A stretch of 64,000 nt of DNA from Methylobacterium sp. J-067 (GCF_022829465.1 NZ_JAKSXZ010000144.1:62001-126000); one strand, 5' to 3'; numbered from the stretch's first letter, positions 38,246-49,104 are shown. Numbers and translations: made by a program. The notes: a model not told the origin generated them from the letters alone.

Positions 38246-40060
38246 GTGTCTGCCGCCTCAGCCCTGATCGAACCCGCCTCCCTCCTCGGCGTCGACTGCT
38301 CCGTCACGGGGCGGCGCTGGGCGACGCGTTGCGCGGGCCTCGACAGCGATCTCGCCATCGCGCGCATGGTCCAGGCCCACGCGCTGCCGGAACTCCTGGC
38401 CCGCGTGCTGGCCGGGCGCGGCGTGCGCCCCGACGCGGCCGACGCCTTCCTGGCGCCCCGCCTGCGCGACCTGATGCCGGACCCCGACACCCTCCTCGAC
38501 ATGCAGCCGGCGGTGCGCCGCCTCGCCCGCGCCGTGCGCGAGGGCGAGCGCGTCGCGGTGTTCGGCGATTACGACGTGGACGGCGCGGCGAGCGCGGCGA
38601 TGCTCGCGGAATACCTGCGCGGCCTCGGCCTGACCGTGCCCGTCCATATCCCCGACCGGATCGCCGAGGGCTACGGCCCGAACGAGGGCGCCATCGCGGC
38701 GCTGGCCACCGAGGGTGCGCGGGTGCTCGTCTGCGTCGATTGCGGCACGAGCGGCCACGGGCCCCTGGAACAGGCGGCGCGCAACGGGCTCGACGTGATC
38801 GTCCTCGACCACCACGCCGCCTCGGAGATCCTGCCGCAGGTCCATGCGGTGGTGAACCCGAACCGGCAGGACGACCTGTCCGGCCTCGGCCATCTCTGCG
38901 CGGCGGGGGTGGTGTTCCTCACCCTCGTGGCCCTCAACCGCCTCCTGCGGATCGAGGGCTTCTTCACATCCGAGCGGCCGGAGCCGCGCCTGACCGATTG
39001 CCTCGACCTCGTGGCCCTGGCCACGGTAGCCGACGTGGTGCCCCTGCGCGACCTGAACCGCGCCTTCGTGGTGCAGGGCCTGTCGGTGATGCGCCATCGC
39101 GGGCGCACCGGCCTCGCGGCGCTCCTCGATGCGTCGTCGCTGTCTGAGCCGCCGGAGGCGTGGCATCTCGGCTTCGTCCTGGGGCCGCGCATCAACGCGG
39201 GCGGGCGGATCGGCGATGCCGGGCTCGGCGCGCGGCTGCTCTCCACCCGCGACGCGGCCGAGGCGGCGCGGATCGCGGTCGATCTCGACCGGCTGAACCG
39301 CGAGCGGCAGGCCATCGAGGCGCAAGCCGTCGCCGAGGCGGAGGCCGAGATGGACCGGGCGCTGACGGAGGATCCAGCCCTGCCGGTCCTCGTCATCGGC
39401 AAGAGCGAGTGGCACCCCGGCATCGTCGGCTTGGTGGCGGCGCGGCTCAAGGAGCGGTTCGGCCGCCCGGCCTTCGCCTTCGCGATCCGGCCGGACGGCA
39501 GCGCCACGGGGTCAGGGCGCTCGGTGCCGGGGGTCGATCTGGGCCATGCGGTGCGCGCCTGCGTCGAGGCCGGCACGGCCCGCAAGGGCGGGGGCCACGC
39601 TATGGCGGCGGGCGTCACCCTCGACGGCGACGCGATCACCGCCTTCGGCCGACACCTCTCGACCCATCTCGGGGCGGCGGTGGAGAAGGTCCGCGCGGCG
39701 GATGCCCTGCTCATCGACGGCACCCTCAGCGCCGGCGGCGCCACGGCCGAGACCGTGCGGCTGCTCCAGCGGGCGGGGCCCTTCGGGCAAGGCGCGCCGG
39801 AGCCGCTCTTCGCTTTGGCGCGGCACCGGATCGTGGATGCCGGCATCGTCGGGACGGGCCATGTCCGCGCCCGGCTGCGCAGCCGCGACGGGCAGGCGGT
39901 GGGCGCCATCTGCTTCCGCGCCGCCGAGCGCCCCCTCGGCCGGGCGATCCTCGACAGCATTGGCCGCGAGGTCCACGTCGCGGGCACGCTTTCGCGGGAC
40001 CAGTGGCGCGGCGCCGAGCGGGCGCAGGTCCGTATCGTCGATCTCGCTCCGGCGGATTGA
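38246..40060 (+). CDS. recJ: single-stranded-DNA-specific exonuclease RecJ
   Basis: 5'-3' ssDNA exonuclease (604 aa, GTG start) acting in recombination and mismatch repair. DHH phosphoesterase motifs: DYDVDGA at 108-114, VCVDCG, DHH at 188-190. The DHHA1 domain has GGGHAMAAG near residue 450, and an OB-like C-terminal domain completes it. Full length. The beta-helix gene begins 8 bases downstream. Confidence 0.95.
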   Translation: MSAASALIEPASLLGVDCSVTGRRWATRCAGLDSDLAIARMVQAHALPELLARVLAGRGVRPDAADAFLAPRLRDLMPDPDTLLDMQPAVRRLARAVREGERVAVFGDYDVDGAASAAMLAEYLRGLGLTVPVHIPDRIAEGYGPNEGAIAALATEGARVLVCVDCGTSGHGPLEQAARNGLDVIVLDHHAASEILPQVHAVVNPNRQDDLSGLGHLCAAGVVFLTLVALNRLLRIEGFFTSERPEPRLTDCLDLVALATVADVVPLRDLNRAFVVQGLSVMRHRGRTGLAALLDASSLSEPPEAWHLGFVLGPRINAGGRIGDAGLGARLLSTRDAAEAARIAVDLDRLNRERQAIEAQAVAEAEAEMDRALTEDPALPVLVIGKSEWHPGIVGLVAARLKERFGRPAFAFAIRPDGSATGSGRSVPGVDLGHAVRACVEAGTARKGGGHAMAAGVTLDGDAITAFGRHLSTHLGAAVEKVRAADALLIDGTLSAGGATAETVRLLQRAGPFGQGAPEPLFALARHRIVDAGIVGTGHVRARLRSRDGQAVGAICFRAAERPLGRAILDSIGREVHVAGTLSRDQWRGAERAQVRIVDLAPAD

Positions 40061-40068
40061 CCCCTCCC

Positions 40069-41025
40069 ATGGACGCGACCCCGCCGCCTGCCCTCGTACG
40101 CCCGGCACCGGAGTGCGACGCGGCGAGCCGCGCCCGCATCCTCGCCCCCCGCCGGCCGGGGGACGACGTGGCGACCCTCACCTGCTCCCTGCGCCTTGGG
40201 CCGGGCGAGCATGTGACGAAGCGCCTGCTCCTCGAAGGCTCTGCGGCCTCGGGCGTCACCGTCGCCTGCGACGGCGGCACCATCGGGCCGGGGGAGGCGG
40301 GGACCGGCCTCCTCGACTTCGCGGTGGAGATCCGCTCCCGCCCGCCCGCGCCGGGCTCCACCCGCTGGGACCGGCCGGAGGGCATCACCCTCCGGGGCTG
40401 CGCCATCCTCGGCCATGTCCGCATCTGGGGCATGGGCATGAACGGGCAGGGCGAGCGGGTGCGGGATTCCTCGCACAGCCTCGGCCACACCGAGCGGGCC
40501 CAGGCCGCCGCTCCGACCCACGTGAGCATCCTCGACGCGGCGATCACCGCCTTCGGCCGTATCCCGGTCTATCTCGGGCCGGGGGTGACGGGCTTCACCC
40601 TGCGGGGCTCCACGATCACCGGCACGTCATCCGCGACGGCGGTCTATCTCGATGCCGAGAGCGCGGACAACGTGATTGCTGACAACACCTTCGACATCCG
40701 CACCGGTCGCGAGATCGTCGCGGTCGATGGCTCGGCCCGCAACCGGATCACCGGAAACCGTTTCGCCCTGCACGGGGAGGGCGGGGTGCGCCTCTACCGC
40801 AATTGCGGGGAGGGCGGCACGGTGCGCCACCAGACGCCGTCCGACAACGTCGTCACCGGCAACACCTTCAGCGGCGCGGGCTTCTTCGCCGCGCCGATCG
40901 TCGTGAACTCCCGCAACGGCTGGGACATCCATTGCGGGGCCGATGCCGGCTACCCGTTCGGCAGCAGCCTCGACAACCGGGACAACGGCACCGGCAACGT
41001 CGTGGAGCCGAACCGGACGGAGTGA
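40069..41025 (+). CDS. right-handed parallel beta-helix protein
   Basis: A 318-aa protein built of NosD/pectate-lyase-like coils: repeated GFTLRGSTITGT, NVIADNTFDI, NRITGNRFAL, NVVTGNTFSG units near residues 165-270. No signal peptide is evident. Family members are carbohydrate-active or surface proteins. The frame is open far upstream in recJ, but the ATG at 40069 with the 8-base gap is the likely start. Probably co-transcribed with recJ although no functional link is known. Confidence 0.75.
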   Translation: MDATPPPALVRPAPECDAASRARILAPRRPGDDVATLTCSLRLGPGEHVTKRLLLEGSAASGVTVACDGGTIGPGEAGTGLLDFAVEIRSRPPAPGSTRWDRPEGITLRGCAILGHVRIWGMGMNGQGERVRDSSHSLGHTERAQAAAPTHVSILDAAITAFGRIPVYLGPGVTGFTLRGSTITGTSSATAVYLDAESADNVIADNTFDIRTGREIVAVDGSARNRITGNRFALHGEGGVRLYRNCGEGGTVRHQTPSDNVVTGNTFSGAGFFAAPIVVNSRNGWDIHCGADAGYPFGSSLDNRDNGTGNVVEPNRTE

Positions 41026-41029
41026 CGGG

Positions 41030-41524
41030 CTAGCCGCCCGCCATCACCAGCGCCCAGAACCGCTTGTAGCGGGTGTCCGGCGCGTCCACGCGGGCGATGC
41101 CGATCCGGCGGATCTGCGGGATCAGCATGTTCTTGTTATGCTCTGGCGAGTTCTTCCAGCGGGCGAAGACCTGCTCGAAGGTCTCCGAGCCGGCGCTCAG
41201 GTTCTCGGCGGCATAGGACCGTGCGAGACCCGCCGCGCCCATGCGCGAGGTGAAGCTGCCGCCGACATCGTGGCTGAGCTGCCCGTGGCGGGCGTTGTTC
41301 CCGGCCTGGAAGGCGGCGGCCTTCACGAGACCGGAATCGACGATCACCGGGCTCAGGCCGTGCTGCACGCGGTAGGCCGAGATCGCGGCGGCGGCGGCGA
41401 CCTCATCGAGCACCGTCGTCTTGGTGGGATAGCGCGCGGAGGGCTCCTCCGTGGGGGAAAGGCTTCCGCAGCCGGCGAGGGGCAATAGGGTGAGGGCGAG
41501 GGTCAGGAGGCGGGTGGGCGTCAC
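41030..41524 (-). CDS. CAP-domain (SCP-like) lipoprotein
   Basis: A 164-aa exported protein. From the GTG at 41524 it has a signal peptide with lipobox LAGC (C19), then a bacterial CAP domain: LSHDVGGSFTSRM, AAENLSAG and WKNSPEHNKNML, matching the HxxH/E-type CAP motifs. Role unknown; similar proteins are thought to act at the envelope. Convergent with the beta-helix gene, 4 bases between stops. Confidence 0.82.
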   Translation of the reverse strand: MTPTRLLTLALTLLPLAGCGSLSPTEEPSARYPTKTTVLDEVAAAAAISAYRVQHGLSPVIVDSGLVKAAAFQAGNNARHGQLSHDVGGSFTSRMGAAGLARSYAAENLSAGSETFEQVFARWKNSPEHNKNMLIPQIRRIGIARVDAPDTRYKRFWALVMAGG

Positions 41525-41643
41525 GGGATCGGCTGCTGAGCGAATGCGATGCGCGTCCCTCTCGGTCCCTTGCGGCGAAAGCACGGCGGAACGGAGCGAC
41601 GGTGGCGCGCGCCGCCCGGCCGTGGCGCGGGGGCCACGCCGGT

Positions 41644-42723
41644 TCAGGTGACGTAGGGCTCGCAGGCCAGCATCGACGGCGCGAAGGCCGAGAGCAGCGC
41701 CTGATCGAGATGGCCGGGCGTCTCGACCATGATGGCCAGCGCTTCGGCGGGTCTCGCTGGCTGGCGGTAGGCACGTCGCTCGGTGAGGGCGGAGAAGACG
41801 TCGCAGATGGCGACGATGCGCACGAGATCGCTGATCTGCTTGCCCTTCAGCCGGTCGGGATAGCCGGTGCCGTCGATCCGCTCGTGATGGTGGCGGACGA
41901 CGTCGATCACCTCGGCATCGAAGCCGCCCTGCGCGATGAGGAGCGAGGCGCCGATCTCCGGGTGGCGGCGCATCAGACGCAACTCGTTGCTGTCGAGGCG
42001 CCCCGGCTTGTCGAGGATCTCCTTCGGGATGCGCGCCTTGCCGAGGTCATGCAGCAGGCTCGCCCGCGCCAGCCGGGCGAGGTCGGTGCGCGACAGGCCG
42101 ATCCGCCCGCCGAAGGCCGCGCAGAGGCCCGCGACGCTCAACGTATGCTCGTAGACGCCCGCATCGTGGCGCCACAGCTCCGCGAGCCAAGCCGAGATGC
42201 CGGCCTCCGAGACGGCCGCGAGCACCGTTTCGGTGCCCCTGTCGACATCGGCCGGTGCCAGCGTCCCGCCGAGGGCGGCACTGTCGAACAGGTCGGTGAC
42301 GATGCTCCTGGCTGCCTGTGCGCGCTCGTTCAGGCGCCGTGCCCGCGCCGCCGCCGCCCGGCTGGCGGCCTCGATCAGCGCGAAGGTCTTGGTGAGGATC
42401 ACCTCCCGCGAGGCGCCGGCCGGCAGGACGATGGTGTTGGCATCCCGCTTCACGCCCTCGCCACGGGCGAGCACGATGCGGGGTACGGCGGGGGTGAAGA
42501 CGTCGAGCCGGCGGGTCCAGTCCGCCAGGGCGGGGGGAGCGAGGTCGAGCACCGCCAGGACCGGACGACCCCGCGTGGGGGATTCCCCTGGGGCGTGCGC
42601 GCGGCAGGCGGTGACGAACGCGATGGCTCGGGCCAACGCGGCTCGCTCGGTGGGCCGGTCGGAGACCAGCAGGACGAACGCATCACTCGCTAGAGGAAGC
42701 GGTCTGTCCGGAGACGGAGACAC
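41644..42723 (-). CDS. HD-GYP domain protein, possible c-di-GMP phosphodiesterase
   Basis: A 359-aa cytoplasmic protein. Residues 15-130 look like a receiver-like fold (FVLLVSDRPTERAAL; AVLDLAPP) lacking clear receiver chemistry. The C-terminal HD-GYP domain has LLHDLGKARIP and HHERIDGTGYPDRLKG, the complete HD and GYP motifs expected of an active enzyme. GTG start at 42723. Monocistronic. Confidence 0.85.
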   Translation of the reverse strand: MSPSPDRPLPLASDAFVLLVSDRPTERAALARAIAFVTACRAHAPGESPTRGRPVLAVLDLAPPALADWTRRLDVFTPAVPRIVLARGEGVKRDANTIVLPAGASREVILTKTFALIEAASRAAAARARRLNERAQAARSIVTDLFDSAALGGTLAPADVDRGTETVLAAVSEAGISAWLAELWRHDAGVYEHTLSVAGLCAAFGGRIGLSRTDLARLARASLLHDLGKARIPKEILDKPGRLDSNELRLMRRHPEIGASLLIAQGGFDAEVIDVVRHHHERIDGTGYPDRLKGKQISDLVRIVAICDVFSALTERRAYRQPARPAEALAIMVETPGHLDQALLSAFAPSMLACEPYVT

Positions 42724-43021
42724 GCGAACCTCGTGAGTCTGAAGGTGGCCGCCGGTTCTTTGGCATTAGCACGCTTGCCTTATCGACACATTAACCATCT
42801 TCCTCTTTCGCGCGGATGGGAAGTATGTCGCTTCGAGGAATGTGACGATGTGCTCATAGCCTACTCCCCCCGCCAGCCGAGGAGTTATCTTACGGCGGCC
42901 GCTTATTTGGGAGGAGGTTGCGCGTTACCGCCGCACGGAGAAGCTGCACAGCTTTCGCGTGTGGTGGTTGCCGATTTCTGCTGCGGGTTGGAGGCGCTTG
43001 ACTGCCGGTGCGGCTTTCGGC
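42724..43021. other. 298-base gap, no gene seen
   Basis: Between the HD-GYP gene and the end of the GntR-regulator gene. The half nearest the HD-GYP gene is less GC-rich (TTAACC, TTATCG) and probably holds its promoter, but no convincing -35/-10 pair was found. The plus-strand frame through the gap does not look like a protein. Confidence 0.5.
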
Positions 43022-43714
43022 CTAGCCGAGATAGTCGCCGTACAGGTCCACGTGGTGGGCGAGACCGAGGCCGTGGTCGCGCACCAGCCGCTCGGCCCGT
43101 TCCGTGTCCCGCGCCTGCAGGGCGGCGATGATTGCCTGATGCTCTCGGATCGAGCTTTCGGCCCGCTCGCCCTGGCGCAGCGCGGCGTTGCGGATCGCCC
43201 GCACGTGCATCAGCAGGTTGCCCGTTAGTTCGGTGATCGCCTCGCAATGGCCGAGGCGGATGATGGTCTGGTGGAAGCGGATGTTCGCATCCGAGTATTC
43301 GTCGATGTGTTCGGCCGGCTTGCCGGAATAGAATTCCGGGAAGCCGTCCCGCAGGTCCTGCAGCTGCGTGTCGCTGGCCCGCGCGCAGGCGAGGCGCGCG
43401 GCCATGCTCTCCAGGGCCGCCCAGGCCTGGATCATCCCCACGATCTCGCGCTTGCTCTTGCGGATGACGAAGACGCCGCGCCGCGCCTCGGAGCGCACGA
43501 AGCCCTCCTGTTCCAGCACGGTCAGGGCCTCCCGCACGGGGGTCCGGCTGACACCAAGGTCTTGCGAGAGCTTGCGCTCGTCCAGGCGGATCTCGTCCGA
43601 CCGCCCGTAGATGTCCATGTTGGTGATCGCCGCCTTCAGCGCCTCGTAGGCGAGGGTCCGAAGGCTCGAACTGACGACGATCGGCTTCACGCTCAGCGGT
43701 TCAGAATTCGCCAT
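43022..43714 (-). CDS. GntR-family (FadR/FCD) transcriptional regulator
   Basis: A 230-aa regulator: N-terminal winged helix with RKLSQDLGVSRTPVREALTVLEQEGFV, and a helical FCD effector domain with the metal-ligand pattern (D in ANIRFHQTIIRLG; H in RSIREHQAIIAAL-like SSIREHQAI). Divergent from the class II aldolase, which is its most likely target. Three AGACC repeats lie in the shared gap. The effector is unknown, probably a small organic acid. Confidence 0.88.
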   Translation of the reverse strand: MANSEPLSVKPIVVSSSLRTLAYEALKAAITNMDIYGRSDEIRLDERKLSQDLGVSRTPVREALTVLEQEGFVRSEARRGVFVIRKSKREIVGMIQAWAALESMAARLACARASDTQLQDLRDGFPEFYSGKPAEHIDEYSDANIRFHQTIIRLGHCEAITELTGNLLMHVRAIRNAALRQGERAESSIREHQAIIAALQARDTERAERLVRDHGLGLAHHVDLYGDYLG

Positions 43715-43755
43715 GCCTCGTCCGGCCGTCCTGCGATCAGGTCACGTGTTCCATG

Positions 43756-43776
43756 AGACCAAGACCGGCCTAGACC
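43756..43776. promoter_or_regulatory. triple AGACC repeat, possible GntR operator
   Basis: AGACC occurs at 43756, 43762 and 43772 in the GntR/aldolase divergent gap, with a GGCC centre between the last two. FCD-type regulators usually bind short TGGT/ACCA-like repeats near their own promoter. Weak evidence. Confidence 0.3.
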
Positions 43777-43874
43777 AAAGGCGCCCTTGGGAATAGGCGA
43801 AAGCACAAAGTTTCACAGGTAGTGGCCGGGCGGCAGCACTTCCCGCGCGAGCCGCCGCGCACCGGAGGATCGGA

Positions 43875-44543
43875 ATGGACGCGCAGGAGCGGCAGGCACG
43901 GGAGGGCGTGGTCGCGGCCGCGCGGGACCTCGACGCGATGGGGCTCAACCGGGGCACGTCGGGCAACGTCTCGTGCCGCTTCGGCGGGGGGCTGCTCATC
44001 ACCCCGTCGGGCGTGCCGACCGCCGATCTCACCCCGGAGGGCATCGTGCCGATGGGGCTCGACGGGTCCTATCCGGAGGGCATGAAGCCCTCTTCGGAAT
44101 GGCGCTTCCACCGCGACATCCTCGCCGCGCGGCCGGAGGTCGGCGCCGTGGTCCATGCGCACCCGATCTATTCTACCGCCTTCGCCCTGTGCGGGAAGGC
44201 GATCCCGGCGGTGCATTACATGATCGCGGCCTTCGGCGGGCCGGACGTGCGCTGCGCGCCCTACGCCCCCTACGGCACCGAGGCCCTGTCGCGGCTCGCC
44301 CTTCAGGCACTGGAGGGCCGCTCCTGTTGCCTTCTCGCGAACCACGGCATGATCGCCGCCGGCTCGGATCTCCGCCGTGCCCTGTGGCTGGCGCAGGAAC
44401 TCGAGACCCTGTGCCAGCAATACGCGGTAGCCCTCCAGATCGGGGCGCCGCAGGTTCTGTCGGACGCGGAGATCACCGAGACGGTCGAACGCTTCCGGGG
44501 CTACGGGTTGAACGCGGGCACCGGGGCAAAGAGCGCGACTTGA
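43875..44543 (+). CDS. class II aldolase/adducin-family protein (fuculose-phosphate aldolase-like)
   Basis: A 222-aa zinc aldolase: NRGTSGNVSCR (phosphate loop), TPSGVP, acidic SSEWRFH, zinc-binding HAHP (VVHAHPIYSTAF) and LLANHGMIAAG. Such enzymes cleave sugar 1-phosphates to dihydroxyacetone phosphate plus an aldehyde, and some act on methylthioribulose-type or deoxysugar phosphates. The GGAGGAT site precedes the ATG. The divergent GntR gene suggests substrate induction. Precise substrate not readable. Confidence 0.87.
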   Translation: MDAQERQAREGVVAAARDLDAMGLNRGTSGNVSCRFGGGLLITPSGVPTADLTPEGIVPMGLDGSYPEGMKPSSEWRFHRDILAARPEVGAVVHAHPIYSTAFALCGKAIPAVHYMIAAFGGPDVRCAPYAPYGTEALSRLALQALEGRSCCLLANHGMIAAGSDLRRALWLAQELETLCQQYAVALQIGAPQVLSDAEITETVERFRGYGLNAGTGAKSAT

Positions 44544-44625
44544 TTGGGCATCGGCATGTCGCCAGAGTGCCCACGAGCCCGGCAATCCGCGACCGGCACT
44601 TTTACTCCCTGAGCAAGACCGACCG

Positions 44626-45618
44626 ATGGCTGCGCGTGATACCCGCGAAACCCAGTACAGGCCGCTCTCTAAGCCCGGAATCTACCTGGCGCGGATGGTG
44701 ATCTTCCTCGCCCTCGTCGGATTTCTCGCCTTCATCCTGTTCAAACAGATCACGCCGGCCTTCCTCGCCAATCCCGGCCTGAACGGCCTAATCCTCGGCG
44801 TGCTGCTCATCGCGGTGATCATCGCCTTCGGGCAGGTGATGCGGCTCTCGCGGGAGGTGGCCTTCGTCAACGCGGCGGCGGCGGGGGAGACCGCGCGCAA
44901 GCCCGCGCTCCTGCTCAAGCCGCTCTCCCGTGCCATCGCCGCCCGCACTGGCGGCAACCCCGTCCCCGGCACGGGACTCGTGCTCGACACCATCGCCGCC
45001 CGCCTCGACGAGGGGCGTGAGATGCTGCGCTACATCGCCGGCATCCTCATCCTGCTCGGCCTTCTCGGTACCTTCTGGGGCCTCATCGACACGCTGTCGG
45101 CCGTGGGCGGCGTCATCAAGGGCATGCGCGGCGGCGGCGATGCCGGCGTGATGTTCGATGAACTGAAATCCGGCCTCGCCGTGCCGCTCTCGGGCATCGG
45201 CCTCGCCTTCTCCGCCTCGCTGTTCGGCCTCGCCTCGTCCTTGATCACCGGGTTCCTGGAGTTGCAGGCGGGGCAGGCCCATGCACGTTTCCACAACGAA
45301 TTGCAGGATTGGCTGATGGCCGTCGGCGTCGCCACCGAGCCGACCCTCACCGTCCCCGTCGCCGCCGCGCCTGCCTATGCCGGCCCCTCGACGCGGGAGT
45401 TGAAGGAGGCGGTGGATCACCTCGCGGCGATCATGGCCGAGAGCGGCGGCAACCGCGCGACGACGCTCGCCATGACGAACCTCGCCGAGGGTATCCAAGG
45501 CCTCGTCCAGCACATGCGGGCCGAGCAGCAGATGATCCGCGACTGGGTGGAGGCCCAGGCCAGCCGCGAGCGTGAACTGAAGCAGGTGCTCGACCGGCTC
45601 GGCCGGGAGCGCGTCTGA
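44626..45618 (+). CDS. MotA/ExbB-like proton channel protein
   Basis: A 330-aa inner-membrane protein. Predicted helices lie near 20-40, 50-72, 137-162 (AGILILLGLLGTFWGLIDTLSAV, the MotA/TolQ/ExbB signature) and 185-215 (PLSGIGLAFSASLFGLAS). The C-terminal 100 residues are soluble and partly helical. Its TGA overlaps the ATG of the MotB-like gene by one base. No flagellar, Tol or TonB genes are nearby, so it belongs to a stand-alone motor pair of unknown job. Confidence 0.82.
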   Translation: MAARDTRETQYRPLSKPGIYLARMVIFLALVGFLAFILFKQITPAFLANPGLNGLILGVLLIAVIIAFGQVMRLSREVAFVNAAAAGETARKPALLLKPLSRAIAARTGGNPVPGTGLVLDTIAARLDEGREMLRYIAGILILLGLLGTFWGLIDTLSAVGGVIKGMRGGGDAGVMFDELKSGLAVPLSGIGLAFSASLFGLASSLITGFLELQAGQAHARFHNELQDWLMAVGVATEPTLTVPVAAAPAYAGPSTRELKEAVDHLAAIMAESGGNRATTLAMTNLAEGIQGLVQHMRAEQQMIRDWVEAQASRERELKQVLDRLGRERV

Positions 45619-46631
45619 TGGCGTCCACCGCCGCCCGCAGCCGGCGCAGCCTTAACGTCTGGCCGGGCTATGTCGACGCCCTGGCGACGCTGCTGCTGTC
45701 GGTGGTCTTCCTGCTGACCGTCTTCGTGGTCGGCCAGTTCTTCCTGTCGCAAGAGTTGACCGGGCGCGACGCGACGCTCGCCCGCCTGAACCGCCAGCTC
45801 GCGGACCTCACCGACCTCCTGGCCCTCGAACGCTCCAAGAAGCAGGGCGACGAGGCCGAGATGCGCGACCTGCGCTCGACGCTCGCCGCCGTGCAGGCCG
45901 AGCGCGATCAGGCCAAGACGCAGGCCGAGGCTGCCACGGTCAGCCAGGGCGCGGCCGGCACCCTCGACAAGCAACTGGAAGCCGAGCGCGGCGCCACCAA
46001 GCGGGCGCTGACGCAGGTCGATCTCCTGAACGAGCAGATCGCCGCGATGCGCCGCCAGCTCGCGGCGCTGGAGGATGCGCTCGCCGCCTCGGAGAGCCGC
46101 GACCGGGAGAGCCAAGCGCGCATCGCCGAACTCGGCAGCCGCCTGAACGTGGCCCTGGCCCAGAAGGTTCAGGAACTCGCCCGCTACCGCTCCGACTTCT
46201 TCGGCCGCCTGCGGCAGATCCTGGGGAGCCGCTCCGACATCCGCGTGGTGGGCGATCGCTTCGTCCTGCAATCGGAGGTGCTGTTCCCCGGCGGCTCGGC
46301 GACGCTGAAGCCCGAGGCCGCGCCGGAACTCGACCGGATCGCCGCCGCCATCGCCGACCTCGCCAAGCAGATCCCGGCGGACCTGCCCTGGGTGCTGCGC
46401 GTCGATGGGCACACGGATGCCCGGCCCATCGCGACCTCGCAATTCCCGTCGAACTGGGCACTCTCGGCCGCCCGCGCCATCGCGGTGGTGCAATACCTCG
46501 CCAGCAAGGGCATCCCGCCGCAGAACCTGCTGGCGGGCGCCTTCGGAGAGTTCCAGCCCCTCGACCCGGGGACGACGGACGAGGCCTATGCCCGCAACCG
46601 CCGGATCGAACTGAAGCTGACCGAGCGGTAG
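45618..46631 (+). CDS. MotB/OmpA-like peptidoglycan-binding protein
   Basis: A 337-aa partner of the MotA-like channel. One N-terminal helix (about 19-43, GYVDALATLLLSVVFLLTVF) has an aspartate at its start, where MotB and TolR keep their proton-carrying residue. A coiled coil of roughly 140 residues follows (50-195), then an OmpA domain with DGHTDARPI and NRRIELKL that should grip peptidoglycan. The coiled coil is longer than in flagellar MotB. A proton-driven envelope machine is inferred. Confidence 0.83.
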   Translation: MASTAARSRRSLNVWPGYVDALATLLLSVVFLLTVFVVGQFFLSQELTGRDATLARLNRQLADLTDLLALERSKKQGDEAEMRDLRSTLAAVQAERDQAKTQAEAATVSQGAAGTLDKQLEAERGATKRALTQVDLLNEQIAAMRRQLAALEDALAASESRDRESQARIAELGSRLNVALAQKVQELARYRSDFFGRLRQILGSRSDIRVVGDRFVLQSEVLFPGGSATLKPEAAPELDRIAAAIADLAKQIPADLPWVLRVDGHTDARPIATSQFPSNWALSAARAIAVVQYLASKGIPPQNLLAGAFGEFQPLDPGTTDEAYARNRRIELKLTER

Positions 46632-46639
46632 GCGGCGCG

Positions 46640-48502
<1,863 letters not shown>

Positions 48503-48740
48503 GCCTCATCGTTCACTCCCCCGACGCTTGTTCCGGCGGGACGGCTGGGGTATACGCCGCCCCTTATCCGATTGCGTGTGTTCAATGGCCGCGGGCCGTC
48601 ACTCGGTCGGCTTCCGACGCGCGGTTGCCATGAACGCCTCGTTCGACGCAACAGCGTAGACCCGTTTTAAAGTGGCATCCGGGTCGGGCGGCGCCCTTCG
48701 TGCCTCCCGCCGGCTGCGAGAACAATAGGGATCACGAGTC

Positions 48741-49040
48741 ATGGCGAAGGCACCGGTGAACAAGGCCCCGGCGATTGCTCCGGGGAGAAGCGTCGAGAAG
48801 GTGAAGCGCTCGTCGGCGCCGACGGAGCACCCGGATTACCACTTCATCAAGGTGGCGATGACGGACGGCACGGTCTACCAGACCCGCTCCACCTGGGGTG
48901 CCGAGGGCGACACGCTCAACCTCGACATCGACCCGCTGACGCACCCGGCCTGGACCGGCGGCGAGCAGAAGATGCTCGACCGCGGTGGCCGCGTCTCGCG
49001 CTTCACCTCGCGCTTCGGCAACCTCGGCGCGCGCCGCTAA
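48741..49040 (+). CDS. rpmE: 50S ribosomal protein L31, N-terminally extended
   Basis: A 99-aa L31. The conserved body begins [15 protein letters not shown] and includes [17 protein letters not shown] and a Lys/Arg-rich end. Zinc cysteines are absent, so it is the zinc-free form. About 28 extra residues (Lys/Ala/Pro-rich, basic) precede the normal N-terminus; no internal start lies at the usual place, so the extension is probably real. A UUCG-loop terminator follows. Confidence 0.9.
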   Translation: MAKAPVNKAPAIAPGRSVEKVKRSSAPTEHPDYHFIKVAMTDGTVYQTRSTWGAEGDTLNLDIDPLTHPAWTGGEQKMLDRGGRVSRFTSRFGNLGARR

Positions 49041-49071
49041 GGCTGTCTTCGACTTACGAGTGTTCTGGCAG

Positions 49072-49099
49072 CGGGCGGTCCTTCGGGGCCGCCCGTTTT
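49072..49099 (+). terminator. intrinsic terminator after rpmE
   Basis: A 10-base-pair stem closed by a TTCG tetraloop (49072-49081 with 49086-49095, one G-T pair), then TTTT at 49096-49099. Confidence 0.85.
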
Positions 49100-49104
49100 C
49101 GGTG

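Noticed and set aside
42733-43131. Plus-strand frame in the gap before the GntR gene
   Set aside because: It runs into the antisense of the GntR gene and its product is Arg/Pro/Cys-rich with no domain; no ribosome site.
44626-46631. The MotA/MotB-like pair as part of a Zorya defence system
   Set aside because: Zorya needs ZorC/ZorD or ZorE beside ZorAB; the neighbours here are an aldolase and an ABC exporter.
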